A DNA stretch of 64,000 bases. It comes from Prochlorococcus marinus subsp. marinus str. CCMP1375. Lineage in GTDB: Bacteria; Cyanobacteriota; Cyanobacteriia; PCC-6307; Cyanobiaceae. The DNA is taken from NCBI RefSeq assembly GCF_000007925.1, contig NC_005042.1, positions 1,674,001 to 1,738,000 of the forward strand, in the 5' to 3' direction. Below are positions 40,491-49,758 of this stretch, in pieces. The notes beneath the pieces were generated by a model, which had not been told where the DNA came from, searched no databases, and was given only the letters and a program-made list of their open reading frames with translations. The position numbers were made by a program, and so were the translations under genes. Numbering within the stretch: position 1 is the first letter of the stretch; each line of letters opens with the position of its first letter.

Positions 40491-41825
40491 ATGAATAATT
40501 TGTGTAGAGAGCTATTGGATTGGGTTGATCCTCAAATTGTTGCTCAAAAACTAATTCAAATTTATGGAGAACCAGGACTAGTGTGGCTTGATAGTGATGG
40601 AAGCAAAAATGGGCGATGGATAATTTTAGGAGCAGATCCAATTGAACACATTTGTTCTCATGGTTTACCAAATGACCCATCAGCTACCAACCCTTTTGAA
40701 TTACTACGGACTATCCACTCAGGACATTGGAGTGGTTGGCTTAGCTATGAAGCTGGAGCATGGATTGAACCTAATAATCCATGGAAACAAGATTCAATGG
40801 CTACACTATGGTGTGCTAGACATGATCCTATTCTGAAATTTGATTTATATAATCAGCAACTCTGGCTTGAAGGAATCGATCGTAAAAGATTAGTAGAAAT
40901 CAGAGAATTACTCAAAGAATTAAAAGCAAGTAATTTACAAAAGAATCAATCTCTAAAAAGAACTAAAGAGTTTCAAGGTATTGCCAAAGAAAAGTGGAAA
41001 TGGCTAAATAATAAAGAGGAATACGCTAAAAAAGTAGCAACTATAAAACAATATATTGAAGAGGGAGATATTTTTCAAGCAAACCTTTCTACATGTTGTC
41101 AAACAAAAAATACTGCAAATCTTTTATCTATTGACCTTTTTAAGAGGCTGAGACAATACTGTCCTTCACCATTTTCAGGAATAGTCGTAGCAACAGGAGA
41201 AGCTCTAGGTGAAGCTGTTATATCTACCTCACCTGAACGTTTTCTAAAAGTTTTGCCAAATCAAAAAGTAGAAACAAGACCCATAAAAGGAACTAGACCT
41301 CGTCATGCTAACCCTAAAAAAGATTCTGAATTTGCGGCTGATCTAGTAAGCAGTTTAAAAGACCGAGCTGAAAATATTATGATTGTTGATTTACTAAGAA
41401 ATGATTTAGGAAAAGTCTGCATACCTGGGACAATAGACATTACACAATTGGTAGGTTTAGAAAGTTTTTCCAAGGTCCATCACTTAACATCAGTTATTAA
41501 AGGGAAGCTAAAAACAAATAAAACATGGGTTGATCTTCTTGAAGCCTGTTGGCCGGGTGGATCAATTACCGGTGCCCCTAAAATAAGGGCATGCAAACGT
41601 TTATATGAACAAGAGTCAATTGCAAGAGGACCATATTGTGGGTCCTTCATACATTTAGATTGGAATGGTCAATTTGATAGCAATATTCTGATCCGATCTT
41701 TAATGGTTCAGAAATCTAGTTTACGTATATATGCAGGTTGTGGCATTGTTGCTGATTCGGATCCTTATAGTGAATCAGAAGAGTTAACTTGGAAGATAAT
41801 GCCTATACTGGAGGCATTGCAATGA
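40491..41825 (+). CDS. pabB: Aminodeoxychorismate synthase component I
   Basis: PabB aminates chorismate to aminodeoxychorismate for p-aminobenzoate and folate. It is a 444-residue chorismate-binding enzyme of the TrpE/PabB superfamily. The lysine in PIKGTRPR (K266) marks PabB: TrpE has Ala in this place. GGSITGAPK and IVDLLRNDLG are the other signatures. No glutamine amidotransferase domain is fused, so PabA must be elsewhere. The stop overlaps the pabC start as ATGA. Confidence 0.93.
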   Translation: MNNLCRELLDWVDPQIVAQKLIQIYGEPGLVWLDSDGSKNGRWIILGADPIEHICSHGLPNDPSATNPFELLRTIHSGHWSGWLSYEAGAWIEPNNPWKQDSMATLWCARHDPILKFDLYNQQLWLEGIDRKRLVEIRELLKELKASNLQKNQSLKRTKEFQGIAKEKWKWLNNKEEYAKKVATIKQYIEEGDIFQANLSTCCQTKNTANLLSIDLFKRLRQYCPSPFSGIVVATGEALGEAVISTSPERFLKVLPNQKVETRPIKGTRPRHANPKKDSEFAADLVSSLKDRAENIMIVDLLRNDLGKVCIPGTIDITQLVGLESFSKVHHLTSVIKGKLKTNKTWVDLLEACWPGGSITGAPKIRACKRLYEQESIARGPYCGSFIHLDWNGQFDSNILIRSLMVQKSSLRIYAGCGIVADSDPYSESEELTWKIMPILEALQ

Positions 41826-42661
41826 ACAATATTTTAGATAATCAAATCAGTTGGATTAATGGTCATTGGATTAAACATAATGAGCCACAGTTGCCAATAA
41901 ATGATCGTGGTCTAACTCTTAGCGATGGAATATTTGAAACTATTCTAATTATGAATAATCAACCGATATTATTAAATGCCCACCTCGATAGATGGAACGA
42001 GAGTGCCATCCTTTTAGGAATGGCAAAACCACCAACCAAAGACCATATACTGTCATTAATTAAAGAAGCTATTAATAAGAACCCTTTAGCCCAAGGCAGT
42101 GCTGTCCTTAGACTTAATTGGAGTAGAGGCGACAACAATGGACGTGGTATTAAGCTTTCATCTGCTAATGCTAAATCATCCTCTCACAGATTTTGGTTGA
42201 CACTTCGTGCGTACAAGCCTTCTTTTAAACCTATTACAACAATGATAAGTAAACTTGAACAACGCAATGCGAATAGCAAAATCAATCAATGCAAAACATT
42301 TGCCTATACCCAATCAATCCAAGCTCGTCGTGAAGCAAATATTGCTGGCTTTGATGATGCTTTATTGTTAAGTACTAATGGTGAGATAGCTTGTGGAACA
42401 ACATCTAATTTAATTGTCAAAAGGAGAGATAAATGGTTAACTCCTCATATAAGTAGTGGTTGCCTTCCCGGTATAATGAGGCAACAAGGACTAAATTCTG
42501 GGATTTTAAAAGAAGCTAAGATTTCTCCTGAACCTGAACCTAAGGATCAATGGCTATTGATTAATAGTCTTAGTTGTCATTCTATTATCAAGGTCAACAC
42601 AAAATCATTTGAAGAGTATGAGGCAAGTAAAATACTTTGGACATCATTAACAAAGAGTTAA
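41822..42661 (+). CDS. pabC: Aminodeoxychorismate lyase, class IV aminotransferase family
   Basis: PabC releases pyruvate from aminodeoxychorismate to give p-aminobenzoate. The 279-residue protein matches fold-type IV PLP enzymes: NDRGLTLSDGIFETI near the N-terminus, the PLP lysine expected in NQCKTFAYTQSIQAR, and CGTTSNLIVKRRDKWLTPHISSGCLPGIMRQ. The ATG at 41822 overlaps the pabB TGA; the frame is open 11 codons further upstream, inside pabB, but coupling favours the overlapped ATG. A branched-chain or D-amino-acid aminotransferase is less likely given the neighbour pabB. Its TAA stop overlaps the cobA stop on the other strand. Confidence 0.88.
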   Translation: MNNILDNQISWINGHWIKHNEPQLPINDRGLTLSDGIFETILIMNNQPILLNAHLDRWNESAILLGMAKPPTKDHILSLIKEAINKNPLAQGSAVLRLNWSRGDNNGRGIKLSSANAKSSSHRFWLTLRAYKPSFKPITTMISKLEQRNANSKINQCKTFAYTQSIQARREANIAGFDDALLLSTNGEIACGTTSNLIVKRRDKWLTPHISSGCLPGIMRQQGLNSGILKEAKISPEPEPKDQWLLINSLSCHSIIKVNTKSFEEYEASKILWTSLTKS

Positions 42662-43443
42662 AAAGAAATTGGCATGGTGACTTTTGCTGGGGATGGTGCA
42701 CAAGCTTCAATCTGAAAATTTATGGTTTCTCCGATGATGATTATGGAAGGAGAAATAAATTCTTGCTCTTTTACTTCTTTCACAAGGCTATCTAATGAGG
42801 TTCTCAAGCAACGTTGTCCATTAACAGTTGCCTGCTGAATAACCGCTGATGGAATCTTTGGGGACAGGCCTGCAGCTAATAATTCCTTAACAATATAACT
42901 GAGATTATGTACACCCATATAAATAACTAAAGTATTGCTTGCTTTTGCAAGAGCTTTCCAATTCACAGAAGGTCGGCGTTTATCAATGCCTTCATGTCCT
43001 GTCACAAAGGTCACTGAACTACTTGCAATACGATGGGTCAAAGGAATACCAAAATATGCTGAAGCAGCTATACCAGATGTAATGGCAGGAACAACTTCAA
43101 CACCAATACCATTCTTATGTAAATAAGCTGCCTCTTCACCACCACGTCCAAAAACAAAAGGGTCTCCCCCTTTCAAACGCACTACACATTTGTTCTTTTT
43201 TACTAATTCCAAAAGAAGTGCATTAGTTTTCAATTGTGAAGTTGAATGATGACCTCTTAATTTCCCCACAAAAATAGATTTACAGTCTTTTTTAACTAAT
43301 TTAAGAATTTCATCCGGCACTAAAGCGTCATATACCAAGACATCACATTGACTCAGGAGCCTATGTGCCCTAACAGTTAATAAGTCAGGATCTCCAGGGC
43401 CAGCACCAACTAAATAGACAGTCCCTAGCTGCTTGTCTTTCAT
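42658..43443 (-). CDS. cobA: Uroporphyrinogen-III C-methyltransferase
   Basis: CobA methylates uroporphyrinogen III at C2 and C7 to precorrin-2, for siroheme and cobalamin. The 261-residue single-domain SUMT has VGAGPGDPDLLTVRA, the LKGGDPFVFGRGGEE block, VPAITSGIAASAYFGIPLTHR and YMGVHNL. No CysG-type dehydrogenase is fused. The gene is boxed in: its start codon overlaps the start of the divergent 43442 gene (CATG) and its stop overlaps that of pabC (TTAA). Its promoter must therefore lie within the first codons of the neighbour. Confidence 0.97.
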   Translation of the reverse strand: MKDKQLGTVYLVGAGPGDPDLLTVRAHRLLSQCDVLVYDALVPDEILKLVKKDCKSIFVGKLRGHHSTSQLKTNALLLELVKKNKCVVRLKGGDPFVFGRGGEEAAYLHKNGIGVEVVPAITSGIAASAYFGIPLTHRIASSSVTFVTGHEGIDKRRPSVNWKALAKASNTLVIYMGVHNLSYIVKELLAAGLSPKIPSAVIQQATVNGQRCLRTSLDSLVKEVKEQEFISPSIIIIGETINFQIEACAPSPAKVTMPISF

Positions 43444-44497
43444 GAAGGAAACATCTTTTAATCAAGAGCGTTTTAAGCGCTACCTACGCAAGATAGGTAG
43501 CGGAGAGCAAACTAGCCGTGGAATGACACGAGAAGAATCAGCCGATGCTTTAGAACTAATCCTCAACGGAGATCCTAGTCCTGCCCAAATAGGCGCTTTC
43601 ATGATTGCTCATCGTATTCGGCGCCCAGAGCCACAAGAACTTGCTGGGATGGTAGATACTTACTTAAAGCTAGGTCCAAAACTATATTCCGAAAATAATT
43701 TACACCCACCTATTTGTTTTGGAATGCCCTTCGATGGAAGAAAAAAAACCTCACCTATTTATCCTCTCACTACTCTTTTACTTTTAGATGCATCTCAACC
43801 AGTAATTCTTCAAGGTGCAGGACGATTGCCAGTTAAATATGGTGTAACAACAGAAGAATTATTTAAAGGACTAGGGCTATGCCTAGGAGGAATGGATATA
43901 CAAAAAGTACAAGACGGTTTTTCAGAACATGGACTAGCGCTTATTTATCAGCCAGATCATTTTCCTTTAGCAGATAGTTTAATCAACTATCGAGAAGAAA
44001 TTGGGAAAAGGCCTCCAATCGCAAGTATGGAATTAATTTGGTCAGCCCATCAAGGAGAACATATTCTAATTTCTGGTTTTGTTCATACACCAACAGAAGA
44101 TAGACATATCAAAACACTGAGATTATTAGATGAACAAAATTTCATAATGGTCAATGGTCTTGAAGGAGGGATCGACATACCAACCAGTCGAATATCAAAC
44201 TTAAAATTTATGAAAAATCAAATATTAAACGACGTGAAAATTAATCCTCGAGAATATTCAATGAATTGCAAAGACTTAGAATTTGATGATATCGCTACAT
44301 GGAGAACTAACAGTTTTAAAGCCCTTCAGGGTGAAGGCCCGTTATACAAAGCTCTTGTTTGGAATGCAGGAATTTACCTGTGGTTTGCAGGAGCAGTACA
44401 AAATATTTCTATTGGTATGAAGAAAGCTGAGAAAGCAATTCAATCTGGTTCAGCAAAAAAGAAGCTTAATCAATTAATTGCATGGAGAAACAAATAA
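43442..44497 (+). CDS. Anthranilate phosphoribosyltransferase-like protein (TrpD2/YbiB group)
   Basis: The fold is that of TrpD: the N-terminal helical domain reads YLRKIGSGEQTSRGMTREESADALELIL and AQIGAFMIAHRIRRPEPQEL. In true TrpD the PRPP loop is GTGGD with later KHGNR. Here the corresponding places read FDGRKKT and VKYGVTTEELFKGLG, so PRPP and anthranilate binding is doubtful. This matches the TrpD2/YbiB class, reported to bind DNA rather than act in tryptophan synthesis. The ATG at 43442 is chosen since homology begins just after it; a TTG at 43433 is an alternative. The start overlaps that of cobA. Confidence 0.82.
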   Translation: MKETSFNQERFKRYLRKIGSGEQTSRGMTREESADALELILNGDPSPAQIGAFMIAHRIRRPEPQELAGMVDTYLKLGPKLYSENNLHPPICFGMPFDGRKKTSPIYPLTTLLLLDASQPVILQGAGRLPVKYGVTTEELFKGLGLCLGGMDIQKVQDGFSEHGLALIYQPDHFPLADSLINYREEIGKRPPIASMELIWSAHQGEHILISGFVHTPTEDRHIKTLRLLDEQNFIMVNGLEGGIDIPTSRISNLKFMKNQILNDVKINPREYSMNCKDLEFDDIATWRTNSFKALQGEGPLYKALVWNAGIYLWFAGAVQNISIGMKKAEKAIQSGSAKKKLNQLIAWRNK

Positions 44498-44531
44498 ACC
44501 ATTTGTTAGTAAATTATTATTGAATGCGTTT

Positions 44532-45023
44532 CTAAAGTTTTTTCAACATTCGAAAACGATCAAAAGGGATACTCGCTATTTCGATTTTTTCTATAGATAT
44601 CTCAACCCAACCAGATCTCAACAACAAAGGATGGCTAAATAAACTTGCTTCAGTAAATAATGTTGTGATTCCTTCTTGAAAAGCATCTAATTCAATTTTC
44701 TGAAGAAGCTTAGTAGCATAGCCTTTTCGCATGGAACGACCTCGACAATAAAGGAGAGCTAAGCGATCAGATGGATAGCGAAGTCCAAATGCTTCAACTT
44801 GATTTTGTTTCACTGCTAACCACCCTTTTCCATCTTCTATTGGTTTATCAAGAACTCCTGGCAAAAACGCTAATCCTCTCCAAGCTTCGATTTGATCATT
44901 ACTATAAAAGACTGATCCTTGTGAAACAATTGCATCTGTATATACCTCTCTAAGTACAAGGTGATCCAAATTTTTAATTGGTCTTAAATGAACATCGAAA
45001 TTATTCTGTTCAGCCTTAGTCAA
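44532..45023 (-). CDS. GNAT family acetyltransferase
   Basis: The 163-residue protein shows the GNAT core: RPIKNLDHLVLREVYTDAIVSQG at the start, a beta-strand pair (WLAVKQNQVEAFGLRYPSDRLALLYCRG), the acetyl-CoA loop RSMRKGYATKLLQKIE (R/QxxGxG/A form) and a C-terminal TEASLFSHPLLLRSGWVEISIE. Substrate is unknown. It is convergent with 43442-44497 and divergent from the transporter gene, with about 31 bases between starts. Confidence 0.82.
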   Translation of the reverse strand: MTKAEQNNFDVHLRPIKNLDHLVLREVYTDAIVSQGSVFYSNDQIEAWRGLAFLPGVLDKPIEDGKGWLAVKQNQVEAFGLRYPSDRLALLYCRGRSMRKGYATKLLQKIELDAFQEGITTLFTEASLFSHPLLLRSGWVEISIEKIEIASIPFDRFRMLKKL

Positions 45024-45054
45024 AAACCACCCTCTATGAGATCTTTAAACTATT

Positions 45055-46314
45055 ATGCATAGTTTCTCTTTGAAAAAGCCAAAAGTACCGACTCTGCTAT
45101 GTGCCTTCATTACTTTATTAAATGACCGATTAGGTGAGACTATCGTTTTTCCTTTATTGCCTTTTCTTTTAGAACGCTTTACAAGTAGTGGAAGTACTAT
45201 TGGCCTACTTGCAGGAACCTATGCCATATCACAATTTACTGTTGCCCCATTAATAGGAGCACTCAGTGACCGTTTTGGTAGAAAACCAATAATCATAATC
45301 TGTGTATTTGGTTCAGTTATAGGTCTTAGTCTCTTTGCAATAACAGTAAGTCTAAACTGGGAAAATATCCTCCCTGTATCAGCTGCAAGTCTTCCTTTAA
45401 TCTTTTTATTTATAGCTAGAATTATCGATGGGATTAGTGGTGGAACAGCGACAACAGCAACGGCAATACTTGCAGATATATCTACACCAGAAAATCGTGC
45501 AAAAACTTTTGGTCTAATAGGTGTTGCTTTTGGACTAGGTTTTCTATTGGGTCCCGGGCTAGGGACAACACTCGCAAAATATAGCGTTACCTTGCCAGTC
45601 TGGGCAGCGACAGCTTTTGCAATGTTAAATCTAACCTTGGTAACTTGGCTATTACCAGAGACTCATCCTGTTAATGCACGCAATCAATTACCTAGAAAAA
45701 GAGAACTTAACCCAATCACACAATTAAGTCTGATTTTTACAAATCCATCATTACGCAGACTTTGTCTAGGGTTTTTCCTATTCTTTATGGCTTTCAACGG
45801 GTTTACTGCTATCTTAGTTCTCTATTTGAAACAGGCTTTTAACTGGAGTCCAGAATTAGCCAGTCTTACATTTGTAGTTGTAGGACTAGTTGCCATGGTT
45901 GTCCAAGGTGGCTTGATTGGTCCTCTAGTGAATCGTTTTGGAGAATGGAGATTAACAATGATAGGAATTGGCTTTGTAATTATTGGATGTTTACTTTTAC
46001 CAATTGCTAATCAAGGAAATGCGATACCAATAGTATTCACAGCTGTTGCGATTTTAGCCTTAGGAACTGGCTTAGTAACACCTTGTCTACGTGCTCTAGT
46101 CTCAAAAAGATTAAATGCCACTAATCAAGGAGCTATTCTTGGGAGTCTTCAAGGGTTGCAAAGTTTAGGTACTTTTATAGGAGCAGCAATCGCTGGTATT
46201 TCCTATGATTTTTTAGGCGTAAAGAGTCCATTTTTGGGAACCAGCATTGTATTAATTATCGTTATAATATTAATTTCCAACAAAAGACACATTAAGTCTC
46301 AAAGATCAATCTAG
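45055..46314 (+). CDS. Major facilitator superfamily transporter
   Basis: About twelve hydrophobic helices span 419 residues. Motif A (GALSDRFGRKP) follows helix 2, and the loop after helix 8 carries a second copy-like region. ARIIDGISGGTATTATAILADI fits helix 4 of the drug/H+ antiporter 1 family (TetA/multidrug type). The substrate cannot be told. It is a single gene with a divergent acetyltransferase neighbour. Confidence 0.9.
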   Translation: MHSFSLKKPKVPTLLCAFITLLNDRLGETIVFPLLPFLLERFTSSGSTIGLLAGTYAISQFTVAPLIGALSDRFGRKPIIIICVFGSVIGLSLFAITVSLNWENILPVSAASLPLIFLFIARIIDGISGGTATTATAILADISTPENRAKTFGLIGVAFGLGFLLGPGLGTTLAKYSVTLPVWAATAFAMLNLTLVTWLLPETHPVNARNQLPRKRELNPITQLSLIFTNPSLRRLCLGFFLFFMAFNGFTAILVLYLKQAFNWSPELASLTFVVVGLVAMVVQGGLIGPLVNRFGEWRLTMIGIGFVIIGCLLLPIANQGNAIPIVFTAVAILALGTGLVTPCLRALVSKRLNATNQGAILGSLQGLQSLGTFIGAAIAGISYDFLGVKSPFLGTSIVLIIVIILISNKRHIKSQRSI

Positions 46315-46342
46315 AAAAGAATATAAAAGAGAATGCAGAATC

Positions 46343-46356
46343 TATAATGTTATAAT
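46343..46356 (+). promoter_or_regulatory. Two tandem TATAAT boxes before ppk1
   Basis: TATAAT occurs at 46343-46348 and again at 46351-46356, 55 and 47 bases before the ppk1 ATG. Either could be a -10 element; no good -35 is seen at the usual spacing. Tandem boxes allow two start points under different sigma factors. Confidence 0.4.
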
Positions 46357-46402
46357 GATTAGCAATCTAATAACGAATTACAAAGAACATTAATATTACA
46401 CA

Positions 46403-48514
46403 ATGGCTAAAAAATTTCGACTTGCAGAGAATTATATTAATAGAGAGTTAAGCTGGATTAATTTCAATGAAAGAGTTCTTGAGAAAGCCATTGATAAAAA
46501 GACCCCTCTTCTAGATCAAGCTAAATTTAGTGCGATTTTTAGTAATAATTTAGATGAATTTTTTATGGTTAGAGTTGCTTCATTAAAATCACAAGTAGAA
46601 GCAGGAGTAACAAAAAAAAGTGAGGATAATAAAACACCCACTGAACAATTAATTCAAATTCGTGAGAAGCTTTTGCCTTCTCTTCAAAAACAGCAAACAC
46701 ACTATTTATCTAATTTAAAAGATGCTTTTAGGAAAGAGAATATTTTCTTGCTTGATTATATAGAGCTAACATCTCGTGAAAAAAATTGGGTTGATAATTA
46801 CTTTAAAACAGCCATTTTCCCAATACTTACACCACTAGCTGTTGATCCAGCTCATCCTTTTCCATTTGTTAGCAATCTTAGTCTCAATATTGCAGCATTA
46901 ATTCGTGATCCTGATTCCGGTCAGCAACAATTTTCAAGAGTCAAAGTCCCACAAAAAACAATCGCTAGATTTATAACTATTCCAAGTGATTTAAGTGATA
47001 AAAATCCAAAGCCAATCTATAGCGCCATTCCTGTTGAACAAGTAGTGGCATTTAACTTAAATTTGCTCTTCCCAGGAATGGAAATCGAAGAACACTCCTT
47101 TTTTCGAGTCACTAGAGATGCAGACCTAGAGTTGAGAGATCTTGAAGCCGATGACCTAATGATTGCCCTAGAGCAAGGTCTTCGCAAACGTCGCATGGGT
47201 GGAGAAATAGTAAGACTTGAAGTATTAAAAACAATGCCAAAGAAAATTCTTGACTTACTAATGGAAAGCATGGATGTAGAAGAAGCAGACCTTTATTGCG
47301 TTGATGGATTATTAGGCCTAGATGAACTATTTGAGCTAATCACTATCGACACTCAGCATTTATCTTCTACATCAAAGTATGGCAAAATTCATAACTCTCT
47401 AAAAAATAGTCAATATGGGTTACTGGAAGATGGTTCAATCAAGCAAGAAGAATTTAGAAGCATATTTTCGATAATTAGAGCTAAAGATTTGCTCCTTCAC
47501 CATCCATATGATCTTTTTACAAGTTCAGTAGAAGAATTTATCAATCAATCTGCTGATGATCCTTTAGTAATGGGAATCAAAATGACTCTTTATAGGGTTT
47601 CAAAAGACTCTCCAATTATTGAGGCATTAATTAGAGCCGCAGAAAATGGAAAACAAGTAATGGCACTTGTTGAATTAAAAGCTCGTTTTGATGAAGACAA
47701 CAATATTCAATGGGCAAAACAATTAGAAAAATCTGGAGTGCATGTTGTCTATGGCGTTGTAGGACTTAAAACACATACAAAAATTGCATTAGTCATCCGT
47801 AAAGAAAAAGAGCGATTACGCAGTTATTTTCATATTGGAACAGGTAACTATAATTCAAAAACATCCAATCAATATACAGACTTGGGGTTACTATCGGTTC
47901 AACCGGAATTGGGACAAGATTTAGTAGAGCTATTTAATTATCTAACCGGGTTTTCAAAGCAACCAAGCTTTAGGAAATTATTAGTTGCTCCAGTAAGCCT
48001 AAGACGTGGAATAGAAACACTAATACAGCGAGAAATTGAAAACGCAAAAAATGGCAAGCAGGCAAAAATTAAAGCCAAAATGAATGCACTTGTTGATCCA
48101 AGTATTATTAATTTACTTTATGAAGCATCACAAGCAGGAGTAAAAATAGAGCTAATTGTACGAGGAATGTGCTGCTTATACCCTAAAAAAGAAGGCCTTA
48201 GTGAAAAAATTAGAGTGGTGAGCATAATAGGAAAATATCTAGAGCATTCAAGGATTTTCTGGTTTTATAATAATAATCAGCCAGAAGTTTTTATAGGAAG
48301 TGCAGATTGGATGCGAAGAAATTTAGATCGAAGAGTTGAAGCTGTTACGCCTATTGAAGATCCCACTTTAAAAAAACAACTAAATTCTATTTTAGAAATT
48401 TATTTAAATGACAATGTAGATGCATGGGAAATGCAAAGCAATGGCAAATTTCTTAGAAAATCAGCAATAAAAAGCGAAGAAATTTCTGCTCAAAACAAAC
48501 TAATGGATTTTTAA
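46403..48514 (+). CDS. ppk1: Polyphosphate kinase PPK1
   Basis: PPK1 makes polyphosphate from ATP, a phosphate store. The 703-residue protein has the N-terminal domain (FINRELSWINFNERVLEKA), the H-domain, and the phosphotransferase domains with the phosphorylated histidine in RSYFHIGTGNYN (H477) and the second conserved histidine in YLEHSRIFWF (H615). KMTLYRVSKDSPI and LKTHTKIALVIR are typical. For a phosphate-starved ocean cell this supports luxury storage. Confidence 0.97.
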   Translation: MAKKFRLAENYINRELSWINFNERVLEKAIDKKTPLLDQAKFSAIFSNNLDEFFMVRVASLKSQVEAGVTKKSEDNKTPTEQLIQIREKLLPSLQKQQTHYLSNLKDAFRKENIFLLDYIELTSREKNWVDNYFKTAIFPILTPLAVDPAHPFPFVSNLSLNIAALIRDPDSGQQQFSRVKVPQKTIARFITIPSDLSDKNPKPIYSAIPVEQVVAFNLNLLFPGMEIEEHSFFRVTRDADLELRDLEADDLMIALEQGLRKRRMGGEIVRLEVLKTMPKKILDLLMESMDVEEADLYCVDGLLGLDELFELITIDTQHLSSTSKYGKIHNSLKNSQYGLLEDGSIKQEEFRSIFSIIRAKDLLLHHPYDLFTSSVEEFINQSADDPLVMGIKMTLYRVSKDSPIIEALIRAAENGKQVMALVELKARFDEDNNIQWAKQLEKSGVHVVYGVVGLKTHTKIALVIRKEKERLRSYFHIGTGNYNSKTSNQYTDLGLLSVQPELGQDLVELFNYLTGFSKQPSFRKLLVAPVSLRRGIETLIQREIENAKNGKQAKIKAKMNALVDPSIINLLYEASQAGVKIELIVRGMCCLYPKKEGLSEKIRVVSIIGKYLEHSRIFWFYNNNQPEVFIGSADWMRRNLDRRVEAVTPIEDPTLKKQLNSILEIYLNDNVDAWEMQSNGKFLRKSAIKSEEISAQNKLMDF

Positions 48515-48668
48515 TATTAGTCAAATCATAGAATTAGAGAATCAAAATAATTGCAATACAGCTCTAAAAACGGAGCGAAGGATCATGAACATGCTCTAAG
48601 TCTTAATACCTAATCAAGTAACTTATTGAACAATGAAGATTGCTTCAATCAAAAAGTTTTATTTAATT

Positions 48669-48691
48669 CACTGTTATTTTCTATAACAGTG
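48669..48691. promoter_or_regulatory. Perfect 9-bp inverted repeat upstream of the sigma factor gene
   Basis: CACTGTTAT (48669-48677) and ATAACAGTG (48683-48691) flank TTTCT, 39 bases before the ATG and 25 bases before the AGGAGG ribosome site. No T-run follows, so a terminator is unlikely. It may be an operator or a leader hairpin of the sigma factor mRNA. Confidence 0.45.
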
Positions 48692-48730
48692 CTAAGTTCT
48701 TTCTAAACATAATTATAGGAGGCCAGGGTG

Positions 48731-49750
48731 ATGGGGATCCCTCTGGAATCTGTTAAAGGTGATTCTTCATCACCATCAGAAAAAATTTCATTGCCAAAGA
48801 CCTCGAAAGAGGAAAGGCAAAACAAAATAACTACCTCGTCAGCAGGTCGTGGTCGTCCTGCTGGTCGAGTTGGAACTGATTCAATTGGTTTTTATTTAAG
48901 TAGCATTGGACGGGTACCTTTGCTAACTCCAGCAGAAGAGATAGAACTTGCTCATCATGTCCAAAAAATGAAAGGGCTGTTAGATATTCCTAAGGAGAAT
49001 ATCAACACTCGCCAAAGACATCAAATTCGCATGGGAAAGCGAGCGAGAGATCGCATGATGGCTGCAAATCTTAGACTTGTTGTAAGTGTTGCAAAAAAAT
49101 ATCAAAATCAAGGATTAGAGCTACTTGATCTAGTACAAGAAGGAGCAATTGGTCTAGAGCGAGCAGTTGATAAATTTGATCCTGCTATGGGATACAAGTT
49201 TTCAACATATGCATATTGGTGGATACGTCAAGGAATGACAAGAGCAATTGACAACAGTGCTCGTACTATTCGATTACCAATCCATATCAGTGAAAAGCTA
49301 TCTAAAATGAGACGCATTTCACGTGAACTGTCCCACAATTTAGGACGACAGCCAAATCGCGTTGAACTAGCAAATGAATTGGGTATGGAGCCAAAAGATC
49401 TAGAAGATCTAATGGCACAAAGTGCTCCATGTGCGTCATTAGACTCCCATGCGCGTGGTGAAGAAGACAGAAGTACATTAGGGGAACTCATACCTGATCC
49501 AAATTATGATGAACCTATGGAATGTATGGATCGCAATATGCAAAAAGAACATCTCAGTGGATGGCTATCTCAACTTAATGAGAGAGAGCAAAAAATAATG
49601 CGATTACGATTTGGTCTTGATGGAGAAGAGCCTCTAACACTCGCTGAGATTGGAAGACAAATCAATGTATCTAGAGAACGTGTTCGGCAACTTGAGGCCA
49701 AGGCTATTTTAAAACTCAGAGGAATGACTACTCATCAACAAGCTGCATAA
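48731..49750 (+). CDS. Group 2 sigma-70 family RNA polymerase sigma factor
   Basis: The 339-residue protein has region 1.2 (DSIGFYLSSIGRVPLLTPAEE), 2.1-2.4 (RDRMMAANLRLVVSVAKKYQNQGL, FSTYAYWWIRQGMTRAI), region 3 and region 4.2 (TLAEIGRQINVSRERVRQLE). It lacks the long region 1.1 and non-conserved insert of the primary sigma, so it is a group 2 (RpoD-like, non-essential type) factor. A basic GRGRPAGR stretch before region 1.2 resembles an AT-hook. The ATG at 48731 is preferred to the GTG at 48728: AGGAGG (48717-48722) sits eight bases ahead. Confidence 0.95.
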   Translation: MGIPLESVKGDSSSPSEKISLPKTSKEERQNKITTSSAGRGRPAGRVGTDSIGFYLSSIGRVPLLTPAEEIELAHHVQKMKGLLDIPKENINTRQRHQIRMGKRARDRMMAANLRLVVSVAKKYQNQGLELLDLVQEGAIGLERAVDKFDPAMGYKFSTYAYWWIRQGMTRAIDNSARTIRLPIHISEKLSKMRRISRELSHNLGRQPNRVELANELGMEPKDLEDLMAQSAPCASLDSHARGEEDRSTLGELIPDPNYDEPMECMDRNMQKEHLSGWLSQLNEREQKIMRLRFGLDGEEPLTLAEIGRQINVSRERVRQLEAKAILKLRGMTTHQQAA

Positions 49751-49758
49751 AATTCAAA

